DNA of 64,000 nucleotides from JAGOEF01 sp029564465 (GCA_029564465.1 JAKQPY010000096.1:25545-89544), one strand, 5' to 3'; positions 25,637 through 34,692 are shown, counted from the first letter of the stretch. The notes: a model not told the origin generated them from the sequence alone. Made by a program: numbers and translations.

Positions 25637-27469
25637 ATGGAATTGATACAATTCGACAAATCGAAATGCACCCTCTGCTATGCTTGCGTGAGAGCCTGTC
25701 CTGTGCGGGCCATTCATGTAAACAACGAAAATAACGGGGTTTCGATTATTCACGACCGGTGCATTGGTTGCGGCAATTGCTACACCAATTGTGCCTCGAA
25801 GGCAATTTTGTATTACGGTAGTATAAACGAAACACAAGCTTTACTAGCAAAATACACCTGCATGGCCATTGTTGATCCTTGTATTGCCGCCGAATTTCCT
25901 GATGTCACCGACTACCGGAATTTTGTGGGGATGATTAAAGCCATTGGGTTCCGCTATGTTTGTGAAATTTCGTATGGCGCAGGATTGGTTGCCGATGAGT
26001 ATAAAACCCATTTCGAGAATTTTCGCGGGAAATATCATATCACCTCGGCATGCACACCTGTGGTTGAATATGTAAGAAAATATCAGCCCGGGTTAATAGA
26101 CAGCCTGATTCCTGTATTAACCCCCATGCTCGCAACTGCTAAAGCATGTCGTGCCATTTATGGCAACGATATTAGAATAATTGCTATCACTCCCTGCATC
26201 GGGCAAAAACTGGAAGCGCACGAGTTCAATGGTTTAGTACATTCTGTGCTTACTTTTGAGGAATTACGTGAGTTGTTTTCACAAAAAGATATTGCCGAAA
26301 ACTCGGTTGAATTTTCGGAGTTCGACCCGCCCTATGGAGGAAAAGGTTCACTTTTTCCTATCAGTACCGGTCTGCTGGAGGCAGGCAATATTGCCACCGA
26401 GGCGGGAGTCAATCGTATTATAACCCGTGACGGTCCCGATGAGTTTCGTGACAATATTGACGACTTCTCGCGTATAGCAGCCGTAAAGCACCATTTGAAT
26501 GCTTACTTCTGCAAAGGCTGTTGTACCGGTCCATGTACTTCGGCCAAACGATCGTATCTGCAAAACCACAGCCTGGTAGTCGATTTTACAATGAAGCGGG
26601 TGGCATTTTGTAACGAAAACCAACCCGATACACTGGCGAATATTCAGCTGAACCGTAGCTTTACTGCTGACGACCAGCGCTTGCCAATGCCCGATCCGGC
26701 CCGGGTTCAGGAGATACTCAAAATGTTGGGGCGTGATATGAACGACAACCACGGTTGCCAGTCGTGCGGATATAAAAGCTGTACAGAGTTTGCTGTTCAT
26801 GTGGCTAAAGGCCTTGCCAAGCCTGAACTCTGCGTTACCTATACCCTCCGCAACAGCCAGGAGTTCATAAAACAGCTTACCATCACCAATAAAAAACTTG
26901 CCGAAACCCAAAAAGCGCTCGAAATTTCGGAACGCAAACTCAGGCAGGATCATAGTGTGGTAAAAGAAACCATGAACTTACTGGAAGCCATTATGCAAAA
27001 ACTGCCTTCTGGGGTTGTGCTGGCCGACAAAAACCTGAAAATCATTCAGTCGAACGAAAAATTCATTCAGATTATTGGCCGCGAAGCCGAAGAAATCAAC
27101 GAGATTGTACCCGGGCTTACAGGTGCCGACCTAAAAACGATATTACCTCAGTCGGTATATACCCTTTTTGGTTATGTGCTGGGCAACAATCAGCCGGTCG
27201 AAAACAAAGATATCAGCTACGATGATAAACTCCTTAATGTATCGGTGTTTCCGATAAAAAAAGGTGAAATTGCCGGAGCAATATTCCGCGACCTGTATCA
27301 GCCCGAGGTTCGCCGCGAAGAAGTGATTAACCGGGTAAACGAAGTCATTGAGAAAAACCTGCAGATGGTTCAGCAAATTGGCTTCCTGCTTGGAGAAGGT
27401 GCTTCCGAAACAGAACGCATGCTCAACAGTATTATAGAATCGTATCAAAAAAGCAACCGGCAGCCATAA
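25637..27469 (+). CDS. Sensory [FeFe]-hydrogenase with PAS domain (HydS-type)
   Basis: 610 residues. Two 4Fe-4S motifs (CTLCYACVRAC, CIGCGNCYTNC) precede an H-cluster domain (about 75-310) with L1 ITSACTPV (A138, C139), L2 AITPCIGQK (C187) and L3 FCKGCC (C292, C296). A third 4Fe-4S domain CQSCGYKSC (374-382) and a coiled coil (about 405-450) follow. A PAS domain occupies about 450-555 (LPSGVVLADKNLKIIQSNEKF), then a short helical tail. This is the order of Thermotoga maritima HydS, which also carries Ala at the proton-relay position. It has no kinase domain; output is probably through the SpoIIE phosphatase encoded 3 bases later. Confidence 0.88.
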   Translation: MELIQFDKSKCTLCYACVRACPVRAIHVNNENNGVSIIHDRCIGCGNCYTNCASKAILYYGSINETQALLAKYTCMAIVDPCIAAEFPDVTDYRNFVGMIKAIGFRYVCEISYGAGLVADEYKTHFENFRGKYHITSACTPVVEYVRKYQPGLIDSLIPVLTPMLATAKACRAIYGNDIRIIAITPCIGQKLEAHEFNGLVHSVLTFEELRELFSQKDIAENSVEFSEFDPPYGGKGSLFPISTGLLEAGNIATEAGVNRIITRDGPDEFRDNIDDFSRIAAVKHHLNAYFCKGCCTGPCTSAKRSYLQNHSLVVDFTMKRVAFCNENQPDTLANIQLNRSFTADDQRLPMPDPARVQEILKMLGRDMNDNHGCQSCGYKSCTEFAVHVAKGLAKPELCVTYTLRNSQEFIKQLTITNKKLAETQKALEISERKLRQDHSVVKETMNLLEAIMQKLPSGVVLADKNLKIIQSNEKFIQIIGREAEEINEIVPGLTGADLKTILPQSVYTLFGYVLGNNQPVENKDISYDDKLLNVSVFPIKKGEIAGAIFRDLYQPEVRREEVINRVNEVIEKNLQMVQQIGFLLGEGASETERMLNSIIESYQKSNRQP

Positions 27470-27472
27470 ACC

Positions 27473-28657
27473 ATGCACAACGACTTTTTCATAGAAATTG
27501 ATGCCCGACAGATAAACCATCAGGGTCAAAAAATCTGCGGAGATGTGTTCATGAAGCGTCGTATCAAAGAGGAGAACCGTTTTATTGTGGTGTTGAGCGA
27601 TGGCATGGGACATGGTGTAAAAGCCAATATCCTTGCAAGCCTTACGGCAACCATGGCCATGAATTTTACCATTGAGCACCGCGATCCGGGACGAATTGCC
27701 GAAATCATCATGAAAACCCTGCCGGTGTGTAAGGAACGGAAAATTGCCTATGCCACCTTTACCATAATTGATGTTACTACGCACGATAAGGTTCAGATTA
27801 TTGAGTACGACAACCCGCATGTTATGGCTTTTCGTGACGGAAAGCCCATGCAGCTCGACTGGCACGAAATTGAATTATCGAAATACGCCCAACACGACAA
27901 AAAGCTGTTCACTACAGGTTTTTATCCTCACCTGGGCGACAGGCTTATTCTGGTTTCCGATGGGGTAGCCCAGTCGGGCATGGGTTCCGAAACATTCCCA
28001 TTTGGCTGGGGTGTCGATAAAATTACGAACTATGTAGCTGGGCTGATTGAGGCCGATCACAATATTTCGGCAGCCCGTTTGTCCGAAAAAATTGTCAACC
28101 GCTCAGTACTGAACGATGGCTATAAATCGAAAGACGATACCAGCTGTGCTTCGCTCTACTTCAGAGAACCCCGGAAATTGCTGCTGGTGACCGGTCCACC
28201 CTTCGAAGCCTCCTATGATGCGCGTTTGGCGACCATAATCAGAGAACACAGCGGAAAAAAAGTGGTTTGCGGGGGTACCACCACCGATATCGTTTCGCGT
28301 GAACTGGGGGTGGAGGTTACCGACAGCCTCGACTTTTACGACAAGGAGCTTCCTCCGGTAGCTTATATGCCGGGTATCGACCTTGTTACCGAAGGTATAC
28401 TCACCCTGAATAAGGTAAACCGCCTGTTACGTGATTTCGACAGCGACTACCTGACGGGCAAAGGTCCTGCCGACCAGATTGTAAAAATGTTTCACGAAAG
28501 CGACCGTATCGATTTCGTGGTGGGTACCAAGGTTAACGAAGCCCATCAGGATCCAAATGTTCCCGTGGACCTCGAAATACGGCGTACCATCATAAACCGT
28601 ATCGCACGTTTACTCGACGAAAAATTTCTGAAAGAAGTAAGCATCTCTTATTTGTAA
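27473..28657 (+). CDS. SpoIIE-type PP2C phosphatase with an extra C-terminal domain
   Basis: 394 residues. The N-terminal 230 residues are a SpoIIE/PPM phosphatase: VVLSDGMGHG (metal-binding Asp near residue 43), ILVSDGVAQSG, and the C-terminal Asp pair in SKDDTSCASLYF. Such enzymes dephosphorylate Ser/Thr, often on anti-anti-sigma factors. The last 160 residues (from KLLLVTGPPFEA, with GTTTDIVSRELGVEV and YMPGIDLVTEGILTLNKV) form a separate domain I cannot name; it recalls C-terminal extensions of phosphatases found beside sensory hydrogenases. No STAS or anti-sigma partner lies in the window. It is the last gene of the operon. Confidence 0.86.
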   Translation: MHNDFFIEIDARQINHQGQKICGDVFMKRRIKEENRFIVVLSDGMGHGVKANILASLTATMAMNFTIEHRDPGRIAEIIMKTLPVCKERKIAYATFTIIDVTTHDKVQIIEYDNPHVMAFRDGKPMQLDWHEIELSKYAQHDKKLFTTGFYPHLGDRLILVSDGVAQSGMGSETFPFGWGVDKITNYVAGLIEADHNISAARLSEKIVNRSVLNDGYKSKDDTSCASLYFREPRKLLLVTGPPFEASYDARLATIIREHSGKKVVCGGTTTDIVSRELGVEVTDSLDFYDKELPPVAYMPGIDLVTEGILTLNKVNRLLRDFDSDYLTGKGPADQIVKMFHESDRIDFVVGTKVNEAHQDPNVPVDLEIRRTIINRIARLLDEKFLKEVSISYL

Positions 28658-28736
28658 GTAGTTTTGCTTTTTTGCTGAAGATTTACCAACCGGGAATACC
28701 AAAGCGTATTCTATTTTGAAAGTCATTCACGAAATA

Positions 28737-28788
28737 CCCCGACTCCGCTGCGATAACCTGTAAAAGTGGTCGCCGGGCGGAGGCGGGG
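28737..28788. repeat. GC-rich inverted repeat between convergent genes
   Basis: CCCCGACTCCGC (28737-28748) pairs with GCGGAGGCGGGG (28777-28788), 11 of 12 positions, with a 28-base loop. There is no T run. It lies between the end of the sensor operon and the convergent DUF2807 gene and may act as a transcription barrier. Confidence 0.45.
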
Positions 28789-28846
28789 TGTCCAAACAAT
28801 ATTCAATCAGAATTTATTTTGGCAAGGTGCAACCACACCTGTCCAA

Positions 28847-29689
28847 TCAATTCCCGTTTATCAGATTTCCGCTACCGCCACCTCCTGAGTTTATGCTAGG
28901 ATTTCCCCGGTAAATAACATCACCACTGCCATCAATTTCGACCAACAGGTTCTCGGTTGCCCACACTTCAGCATTTCCGCTACCATCGATAAAGACACTG
29001 GTGGTTTCGGTTTCGAGGTTGAAACCATAGAAGTCGCCCGATCCATCGATATGCAGAATATTTGAGGCTGACCAACCACTTGCAAAAACATCACCGCTTC
29101 CATTGATACGGAACGAAGAATTGGCAAGTTCAGTTTCGAGGTGCATATTGCCGCTGCCGTCGATAGTGGCACTCAGGCTTTGGCCCTTTCCTTCAAGGTT
29201 CAAATCACCGCTACCGTCGATTTCGAGTGTAATGTTATCGGCTTCGAGCCACTGGAATCCAACATTACCCGATCCGTTGATGTCGATTTCAAGGCTGCTT
29301 ATTGTGTCGAAAACTCCATTAGTAGTCAGGTCGCCACTACCGTCAATTTTAACATAATTTACCTCGTCAGTATAAATGTAAACAGTTACCGGAAGAGTGG
29401 GTCTCACATTGTAGCCGTGCATGAACTCAACAGTGCATATGCCATTGCTGACTTCGGTACTAACCAGATTGATGATATTTTCCTGTGCTTCAACAAGAAT
29501 TTTAGCTGAGTCGCTTTTAACAAGTACTACATCAATCATGTCGTTAATCTCAACTCCGTTAATTCCACGACTGTCTCTTTCAATACTGGTAAGTTGCCCA
29601 ACGCCCCTTACGTAATCGTGCGGGAAATAGCACGACGATAACCCTCCAAGCAGTGCAGCAATGGCTGCAATTAATGCGAATCGTTTCAT
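28847..29689 (-). CDS. DUF2807 (head GIN domain-like) lipoprotein
   Basis: 280 residues with a lipobox near LGGLSSC (about residue 20). The body is a right-handed beta-helix-like array with eight recurrences of [IN][DN]GSG[DN] (IDGSGD, INGSGN and so on) spaced about 20 residues apart, which defines the DUF2807 putative auto-adhesin family. A Gly/Ser/Asn-rich tail closes it. The role is unknown; it is probably surface or periplasmic. The beta-barrel gene (29708-30376) lies 18 bases upstream on the same strand and is probably co-transcribed. Confidence 0.9.
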   Translation of the reverse strand: MKRFALIAAIAALLGGLSSCYFPHDYVRGVGQLTSIERDSRGINGVEINDMIDVVLVKSDSAKILVEAQENIINLVSTEVSNGICTVEFMHGYNVRPTLPVTVYIYTDEVNYVKIDGSGDLTTNGVFDTISSLEIDINGSGNVGFQWLEADNITLEIDGSGDLNLEGKGQSLSATIDGSGNMHLETELANSSFRINGSGDVFASGWSASNILHIDGSGDFYGFNLETETTSVFIDGSGNAEVWATENLLVEIDGSGDVIYRGNPSINSGGGGSGNLINGN

Positions 29690-29707
29690 ATTTATAATTA
29701 TTTTATA

Positions 29708-30376
29708 TTAGAATTTACCAATTTTAAGACTTACACCTGCATTAAAACCGTTCATCAGATTGTTGTTCCCGATAATCTGTCCGGCACCACCGGAATACTC
29801 AAGATAAATATTCGAAGTATAGCGATAACTGGCATGCACTGCAAGTCTGAAGAAGCGTGTCATATTGAATTGCAGCTCAAGTCCCGGCTGAACGTAAAAA
29901 TATGCATAATAGCTTTCGGGATAATAATCGTAGTTTTCGGCAAAATAGTAGTAATTGCCCATATAGCCTACGCCTCCTGCGCCAATGCTGACAGGTACCG
30001 AAAGGTTGATGGCTTTCTGGGGAAATATATTGGCTGCAAACAGTAAACCACCATAAGCACCCGAATACAGGTAATACGAGTTGTTTAAACTGGCATCGGG
30101 ACGGGGTTCCGAAACAAAAGCATTAACATCAAGACCGACCTCAAACATGTGGTCAACAACCCAGGCTGTCCGGATGCCCCCGATGAAGGCATTACGGCCT
30201 GCTATCTGAGTGTAGTACAGGTTCGCCCCTAAATAAGCACCATGCGAGGTAATACCATCAGAATCAAAAAGGGTTTGAATTTCGGAACCCTGTCGACTGT
30301 GCTTTAATGAGTCATTTTGTGAAAAGGCTGTCCCGACAAGGGTTGCCATACAGATTACAAGAAATAGTTTTTTCAT
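29708..30376 (-). CDS. Outer-membrane beta-barrel protein, OmpA/porin-like, unknown function
   Basis: 222 residues with a signal peptide ending GTAFSQ. The remainder is rich in alternating Tyr/Phe/Gly strands and ends in a terminal strand AGVSLKIGKF, whose C-terminal Phe favours outer-membrane insertion. It is typical of small 8-stranded barrels in Bacteroidota. No substrate can be inferred. It sits upstream of the DUF2807 gene and may form a two-gene unit with it. Confidence 0.75.
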   Translation of the reverse strand: MKKLFLVICMATLVGTAFSQNDSLKHSRQGSEIQTLFDSDGITSHGAYLGANLYYTQIAGRNAFIGGIRTAWVVDHMFEVGLDVNAFVSEPRPDASLNNSYYLYSGAYGGLLFAANIFPQKAINLSVPVSIGAGGVGYMGNYYYFAENYDYYPESYYAYFYVQPGLELQFNMTRFFRLAVHASYRYTSNIYLEYSGGAGQIIGNNNLMNGFNAGVSLKIGKF

Positions 30377-30447
30377 ACGTTTTTATTTTTTTACAATCTT
30401 ATGACAGATACATCTCATTATACCCCTATTCATTAAAAAAAAAAATC

Positions 30448-32412
30448 TTAAAATCTTACCCCAATAGTGAAACCCTGCCAAATACTATATTGTGTTGGTT
30501 TACCTTCGGAAGTGTAATATGCGTAATCAGGTTTCATGTCCGTTAAAAATTCGTTGGTGTATGGATTTTTCCACCTGCTGGCCGAAAGATTCAACGATGT
30601 TCCGGCAAAGAGTATAAAGCTATTTGCCAGATTTAATCCGATTTGTGGCTTCAACGATAACCATAAATTGAGGTCTTTAACAAAACTATTGTGCTCAAAC
30701 ACGTGGCTGCAGGTTAAGTCGCAGTTCAGCATCCATTTTTTTCCCATTGAGGTGGATGTTCCCAGTCCATAGCCAATAAATAAACGTAAATCGGACCTAT
30801 CGGGGCTGATTCCGGTATTGATTATATTGTAGAATTTTGGTAATCCGCTTTTAAAACAGAACACGATATTGTTGAGATCGTTGTAGCTGAATTCAATTGA
30901 ACGGTATCCGTTTTTGACAACAGTAAAAAAGCCGGCTGCAAAACCACTGTTCACTTCGGAAACATTAATAAAACCAATCTGGCCACCCCGGCATGAATCG
31001 CTTATATTAATAAGCCCAAGTTGAAGACCGTGATTTACGTTGCATCGATTATATAAAGCCGGACACTGCAGCAATTGTAAATTGTTGGCTACATTAAAGA
31101 TAAATGCGGTTTGCAATATCGGGTTCCCGTAACAATCGCGATTTCCCACAGCAGCTATTTGCAATCCATTCGATTCATCAGCGACATTATAAATTGCTGA
31201 AACCTGCAATTTCCCGTTTATTCCGTCGGCAATATTTACTACCGGCGAAATCTGCGAACCCACATAACGACCACGACTCAGCGAGCTTACTCCCGAAAAT
31301 TGTAATCCGTTAAGCGAGTCTGTCGACAAGTTACTCACCAGTGAGAACTGCACACCATTCCCAATTCCTGTAAGTGTGTTATGAATCAGTGCCAGTTGCA
31401 TGCCGTTTAAATCGTTACGGCAATAGTTTGTTAAACCTGCTGCTTGTAAGCCCGTTACATGATTGAAAACCAGATTTGCCCCGGGACTGATCTGTGTACC
31501 GCTAACGCTGCCGTTTACAATATTTAGTAGTCCGCCAAACTGAAATCCGAGCATATTGCGGCGTACAATATTCAAAAGCAACCCGATTTCAACACCCGAA
31601 ACGGCTCCAACATAGCCACCGGGAATATTTAATGAAGTTGAATACTTCATGTTGCGGCTGTGCCATAAATCGCTGCCTATAAAGGGCAGTACCGACAACT
31701 GAAACTCTTTTTTTTCAAGGTCATGATATTCAATGGTATCGCTGACAGGCCTGATTTTAAAAGCATCGGAGAACCCAACTGCAGCAACGCTGTCATGGTC
31801 GTAAGGCGTTGGCTCAAGCATTGGCACCTTTATAATCACGTCGGGTGTTCTTGTCAGTGGCTGCATTTCGAGAATAAATCCCGGAGTCGGTTTTTCAAGT
31901 TTCAGTAGGGTATCGTAATAACCATTGGCTGTAACTTCGATGTAACATGGGTATTCATTACAAATTACGGTAAAATTACCGGCGCGGTCGCTGCGCCATC
32001 TACTTCGTTGCTGGTTCGAAACGCGGGCATTGGAAATCCCGCTGCGTGTTCTCGAATTAATTACCTTACCACTCATTGATTGCTTTTGTTGGCTTACTTT
32101 CTTCAGAATAATGTGGGTTCCCGATTCCAACATCTGAATATTGTTGCCGCATAGAGTGGTAATAATTTTCCGTATGGTTTGTTGTTCTGCGTATATACTG
32201 ACAATAGAATCCTGATTAATAGCATCGTTCCCATAAGAAAAACTGAAGTTTCCGAGTCGTTCAATTTCTGTTAAGGCTTTATGCAGGCTGATATTCCGGA
32301 ATTCAACCGTGATTTTTTTATCCAGAATATGACTCTGCCCAATAACTATTTCACTCTGAGCAAGCATCAGGAGCAAAAGTACCAAATGCAGGAACAGGGT
32401 TTTATTCGGCAT
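30448..32412 (-). CDS. STN and CarboxypepD_reg-like protein with LA_2272-type surface repeats
   Basis: About 654 residues from the ATG at 32412. A signal peptide (LLLMLAQSEIVIGQ) leads to an STN domain (about 30-95: ITVEFRNISLHKALTEIERL) and a carboxypeptidase-regulatory-like domain (about 110-175). A long run of roughly 18-22-residue repeats of the type GLQLGLINIS / GVQFSLVSNLS (about 270-500) follows, then a C-terminal strand-rich part. STN domains normally signal to FecR in TonB transducers, but here no plug or TonB barrel is present. The ATG overlaps the fecR stop by 11 bases, so the gene belongs to the FecI-FecR unit; an in-frame upstream start at 32454 would lie inside fecR. Confidence 0.82.
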   Translation of the reverse strand: MPNKTLFLHLVLLLLMLAQSEIVIGQSHILDKKITVEFRNISLHKALTEIERLGNFSFSYGNDAINQDSIVSIYAEQQTIRKIITTLCGNNIQMLESGTHIILKKVSQQKQSMSGKVINSRTRSGISNARVSNQQRSRWRSDRAGNFTVICNEYPCYIEVTANGYYDTLLKLEKPTPGFILEMQPLTRTPDVIIKVPMLEPTPYDHDSVAAVGFSDAFKIRPVSDTIEYHDLEKKEFQLSVLPFIGSDLWHSRNMKYSTSLNIPGGYVGAVSGVEIGLLLNIVRRNMLGFQFGGLLNIVNGSVSGTQISPGANLVFNHVTGLQAAGLTNYCRNDLNGMQLALIHNTLTGIGNGVQFSLVSNLSTDSLNGLQFSGVSSLSRGRYVGSQISPVVNIADGINGKLQVSAIYNVADESNGLQIAAVGNRDCYGNPILQTAFIFNVANNLQLLQCPALYNRCNVNHGLQLGLINISDSCRGGQIGFINVSEVNSGFAAGFFTVVKNGYRSIEFSYNDLNNIVFCFKSGLPKFYNIINTGISPDRSDLRLFIGYGLGTSTSMGKKWMLNCDLTCSHVFEHNSFVKDLNLWLSLKPQIGLNLANSFILFAGTSLNLSASRWKNPYTNEFLTDMKPDYAYYTSEGKPTQYSIWQGFTIGVRF

Positions 32413-33379
32413 ATAGCATGAATTGTTGTCCCTGTTTTTCAACCCGCAGACCAAGGGTTAAAGCAATAACATTCAAGACTTTATCGGCTTGTTCGTTTGT
32501 GAATGAGGAGGTAAGTCTCATTTGCCTGATGCTACTGTCGGCTATTCCGATTTGACATCCGTACGCTTTTTCGATAGCCGAAATAACATCGGGCAGGGGA
32601 GTGTTATAAAACGAAAGTCTGTTTTCGACCCAGAACACTTCGTTTCCACTTCCTGCGGTTTTAATAATTTCGTTGCTGTCAGCCTTGCACAAGGCTTTCT
32701 CACCCTTGTGAAGGCTTACACTGTTTTCGTCTTTATTTTGTTTCACCATAACAGAACCTTCTTCTACCCATACCATTACATCACCACCGGGTTGGTTGCT
32801 GACTAAAAATCGGGTTCCCGTTACCCGGATTTCGGTGGATGCGGTTTTTACAATAAATGGTTTTTGCTTGTCTGATGACACCTCGAAAAAAGCCTCTCCG
32901 TTCAAACTGACTTCACGGGTATTTTGACTGCCAAAATTCGCAGCATATTTAATTTCGGAGTTTTTATTCAGTGTAATCTTACTTCCATCACCCAGTTGTG
33001 TATGGCCAATACTATCGGTAGCGGTAAAACTCAGCCACTGGGTTTCGACCCCCGATTTTTTACCAAGCATAGTAACAATACCCACTGATACAATTATCAG
33101 ACAGGTAACGGCTGCGGCATACAACAGGAGTTTGTAAGAAAATCGTGATCTACTATTGTTTGCTGAAATCTTATGTCTCGTTTTAATAAGGGCTGCCTCA
33201 GTATCGAAGGATTCTGTCCCCGAATGAGTCTTATAAATCAAAAGAAACTGCCTGTATAAACGGGAAAATCCAACATCATTGGCCAGACGTTGTTTTACCT
33301 CTTCAACCTGTTCTGCCGTAAGTTTGTCGGCAATAAAGGCAGCCAGTAAATCGTAATCGTATGTGTTTGGTTCCTGCAT
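32402..33379 (-). CDS. FecR-family anti-sigma factor
   Basis: 325 residues. The cytoplasmic N-terminus (about 1-85) binds the sigma factor; a single transmembrane helix follows (LLLYAAAVTCLIIVSVGIV, about 84-102). The periplasmic FecR domain has HTQLGDGSKITLNKNSEIKY and REVSLNGEAFFEVSSDKQKPF. The final 70 residues (LSFYNTPLPDVISAIEKAYG) form the DUF4974 domain typical of Bacteroidota FecR. It lies 33 bases downstream of its sigma gene. It should hold the sigma factor inactive until signalled by an STN-containing partner, here encoded immediately after. Confidence 0.93.
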   Translation of the reverse strand: MQEPNTYDYDLLAAFIADKLTAEQVEEVKQRLANDVGFSRLYRQFLLIYKTHSGTESFDTEAALIKTRHKISANNSRSRFSYKLLLYAAAVTCLIIVSVGIVTMLGKKSGVETQWLSFTATDSIGHTQLGDGSKITLNKNSEIKYAANFGSQNTREVSLNGEAFFEVSSDKQKPFIVKTASTEIRVTGTRFLVSNQPGGDVMVWVEEGSVMVKQNKDENSVSLHKGEKALCKADSNEIIKTAGSGNEVFWVENRLSFYNTPLPDVISAIEKAYGCQIGIADSSIRQMRLTSSFTNEQADKVLNVIALTLGLRVEKQGQQFMLYAE

Positions 33380-33412
33380 TTTATACTCTGACAGCTAAAT
33401 TCATAAATACCC

Positions 33413-33991
33413 CTATTTGAATACCTCAAATAAATTAATCCCCATAATTATTATAATCGGCAAATAGTCCTTCAATTCTTCCCTGAGATGTTTCAGCGCG
33501 TGGCCCATTTGGTTTTCGACTGTTTTAACCGAAATATTTAGTTTATCGGCTATTTCCTGATAGCTCAATCCCTGATTCCTGCTTAATTGAAACACCTGGC
33601 GGCGCCCTTCGCTGAGCGAGTTAATGGCGAATTGTATTCTTTCCTGCAATTCAGCAACCAAAAGTGGGTTAACATCGTGCAATTCCGATTGACTATATTG
33701 CACTTCTCCGGCATATTTCTGTTGCACTTTTCGATGTTCGAATAAATTAAACACTGCATTTCGGGTCGCTGTAAACAGGTAGGACTTTATCGAAATTGTA
33801 ATGTCTGTCTGATTACGTTGTGTCCAAAATCTGGCAAACAGGTCCTGAACAATTTCTTCTGCGTCTTCGGCGGTGCAACCCAACATACATGCATACCGGC
33901 ACAATCTTGCATAGTAAGCCCTGAAAAGCTGATCGAAAGCAGCTTCAGCCCCATTTTTCAATTGTTCCATTAACAAACAGTCTTCCACCAA
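33413..33991 (-). CDS. FecI-like ECF sigma factor
   Basis: 192 residues. Region 2 is AFDQLFRAYYARLCRYACML then EEIVQDLFARFW and IKSYLFTATRN. Region 4 is LSYQEIADKLNISVKTVENQMGHALKHL, the Bacteroidota RpoE/FecI2 type. A hydrophobic tail of about 15 residues (PIIIIMGINLFEVF) is the usual end of this subgroup. It pairs with the FecR gene next to it. An internal ATG at residue 8 is an alternative start. Confidence 0.93.
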   Translation of the reverse strand: MVEDCLLMEQLKNGAEAAFDQLFRAYYARLCRYACMLGCTAEDAEEIVQDLFARFWTQRNQTDITISIKSYLFTATRNAVFNLFEHRKVQQKYAGEVQYSQSELHDVNPLLVAELQERIQFAINSLSEGRRQVFQLSRNQGLSYQEIADKLNISVKTVENQMGHALKHLREELKDYLPIIIIMGINLFEVFK

Positions 33992-34096
33992 GAAGCGATT
34001 TATTGGCGTAAAATTACATTATTTACATTAAGAAATTGATTCCGTTGAAATAAGATTTTCGAAATGAATTAAACCTGCCTGATTCCGGTATGTGAA

Positions 34097-34516
34097 TTAT
34101 TTGCGGGGCTCTTCATCCAAGCCGTTCAGGTGATCCTCAAGAATTTGAAACAGGGTTTCGGAGCGAAGCGGTTTGCAGATATAATCGTCGAAGCCCAGAC
34201 GCATGTATTTCGACCGGTCGGTGGGAAGTGCGTGCGCGGTTTGAGCAATAACCGATGCATTCGATTTCATCTCCTTCAGCTTATTCAAGGTATACATGCC
34301 ATCGCCGTTAGGCATCTGAATGTCAAGCATAATCAAATCAATATCCGGGTTTTTCCGGCAAATCGAAAGTACTTCGTTCCCGCTGCGGGCTTCAACAATA
34401 TTAACCCCCGTAACCTGCAGCAATGCCCGGTAGTAAAACAAAACATCATCAACATCGTCGGCTACTAAAATCGTCTTGCCTTTAAATAGGTTCTTGTATT
34501 TGTTTAGTTGCATCAT
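34097..34516 (-). CDS. Single-domain response regulator (receiver)
   Basis: 139 residues, REC only. ADDVDD supplies the acidic pocket, D65 in LIMLDIQMPNGDG is the phospho-acceptor, and the T/S (QTAH) and Lys (YICKPL) positions are in place. It resembles the C-terminal receiver of hybrid kinases rather than a transcriptional regulator. It stands alone, with no kinase nearby in the window outside the 15-29 kb operon. Confidence 0.9.
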   Translation of the reverse strand: MMQLNKYKNLFKGKTILVADDVDDVLFYYRALLQVTGVNIVEARSGNEVLSICRKNPDIDLIMLDIQMPNGDGMYTLNKLKEMKSNASVIAQTAHALPTDRSKYMRLGFDDYICKPLRSETLFQILEDHLNGLDEEPRK

Positions 34517-34692
34517 CCTTCACTTAACTTGAATCATTTCTAGAATAGGTAACCCGTCCTCACAAATTTAGATATTAATTCTTACTAAAAAAGTCAAGCT
34601 TTCCTTTTTGTTTCCATAAAATAATAAAATTAACAGTTCATTAAAATTACCAATTTTATGAAAAAGATGTAGTTTTTTGAAAATCATTACAT

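Noticed and set aside
26348..26953. 201-residue ORF antisense to the PAS-type sensory hydrogenase
   Set aside because: It is an antisense shadow with no recognisable motif.
14989..28657. Hydrogenase maturation genes hydE, hydF, hydG in the operon
   Set aside because: I looked for radical-SAM CxxxCxxC and GTPase motifs in the operon and found none; they must be elsewhere or absent.
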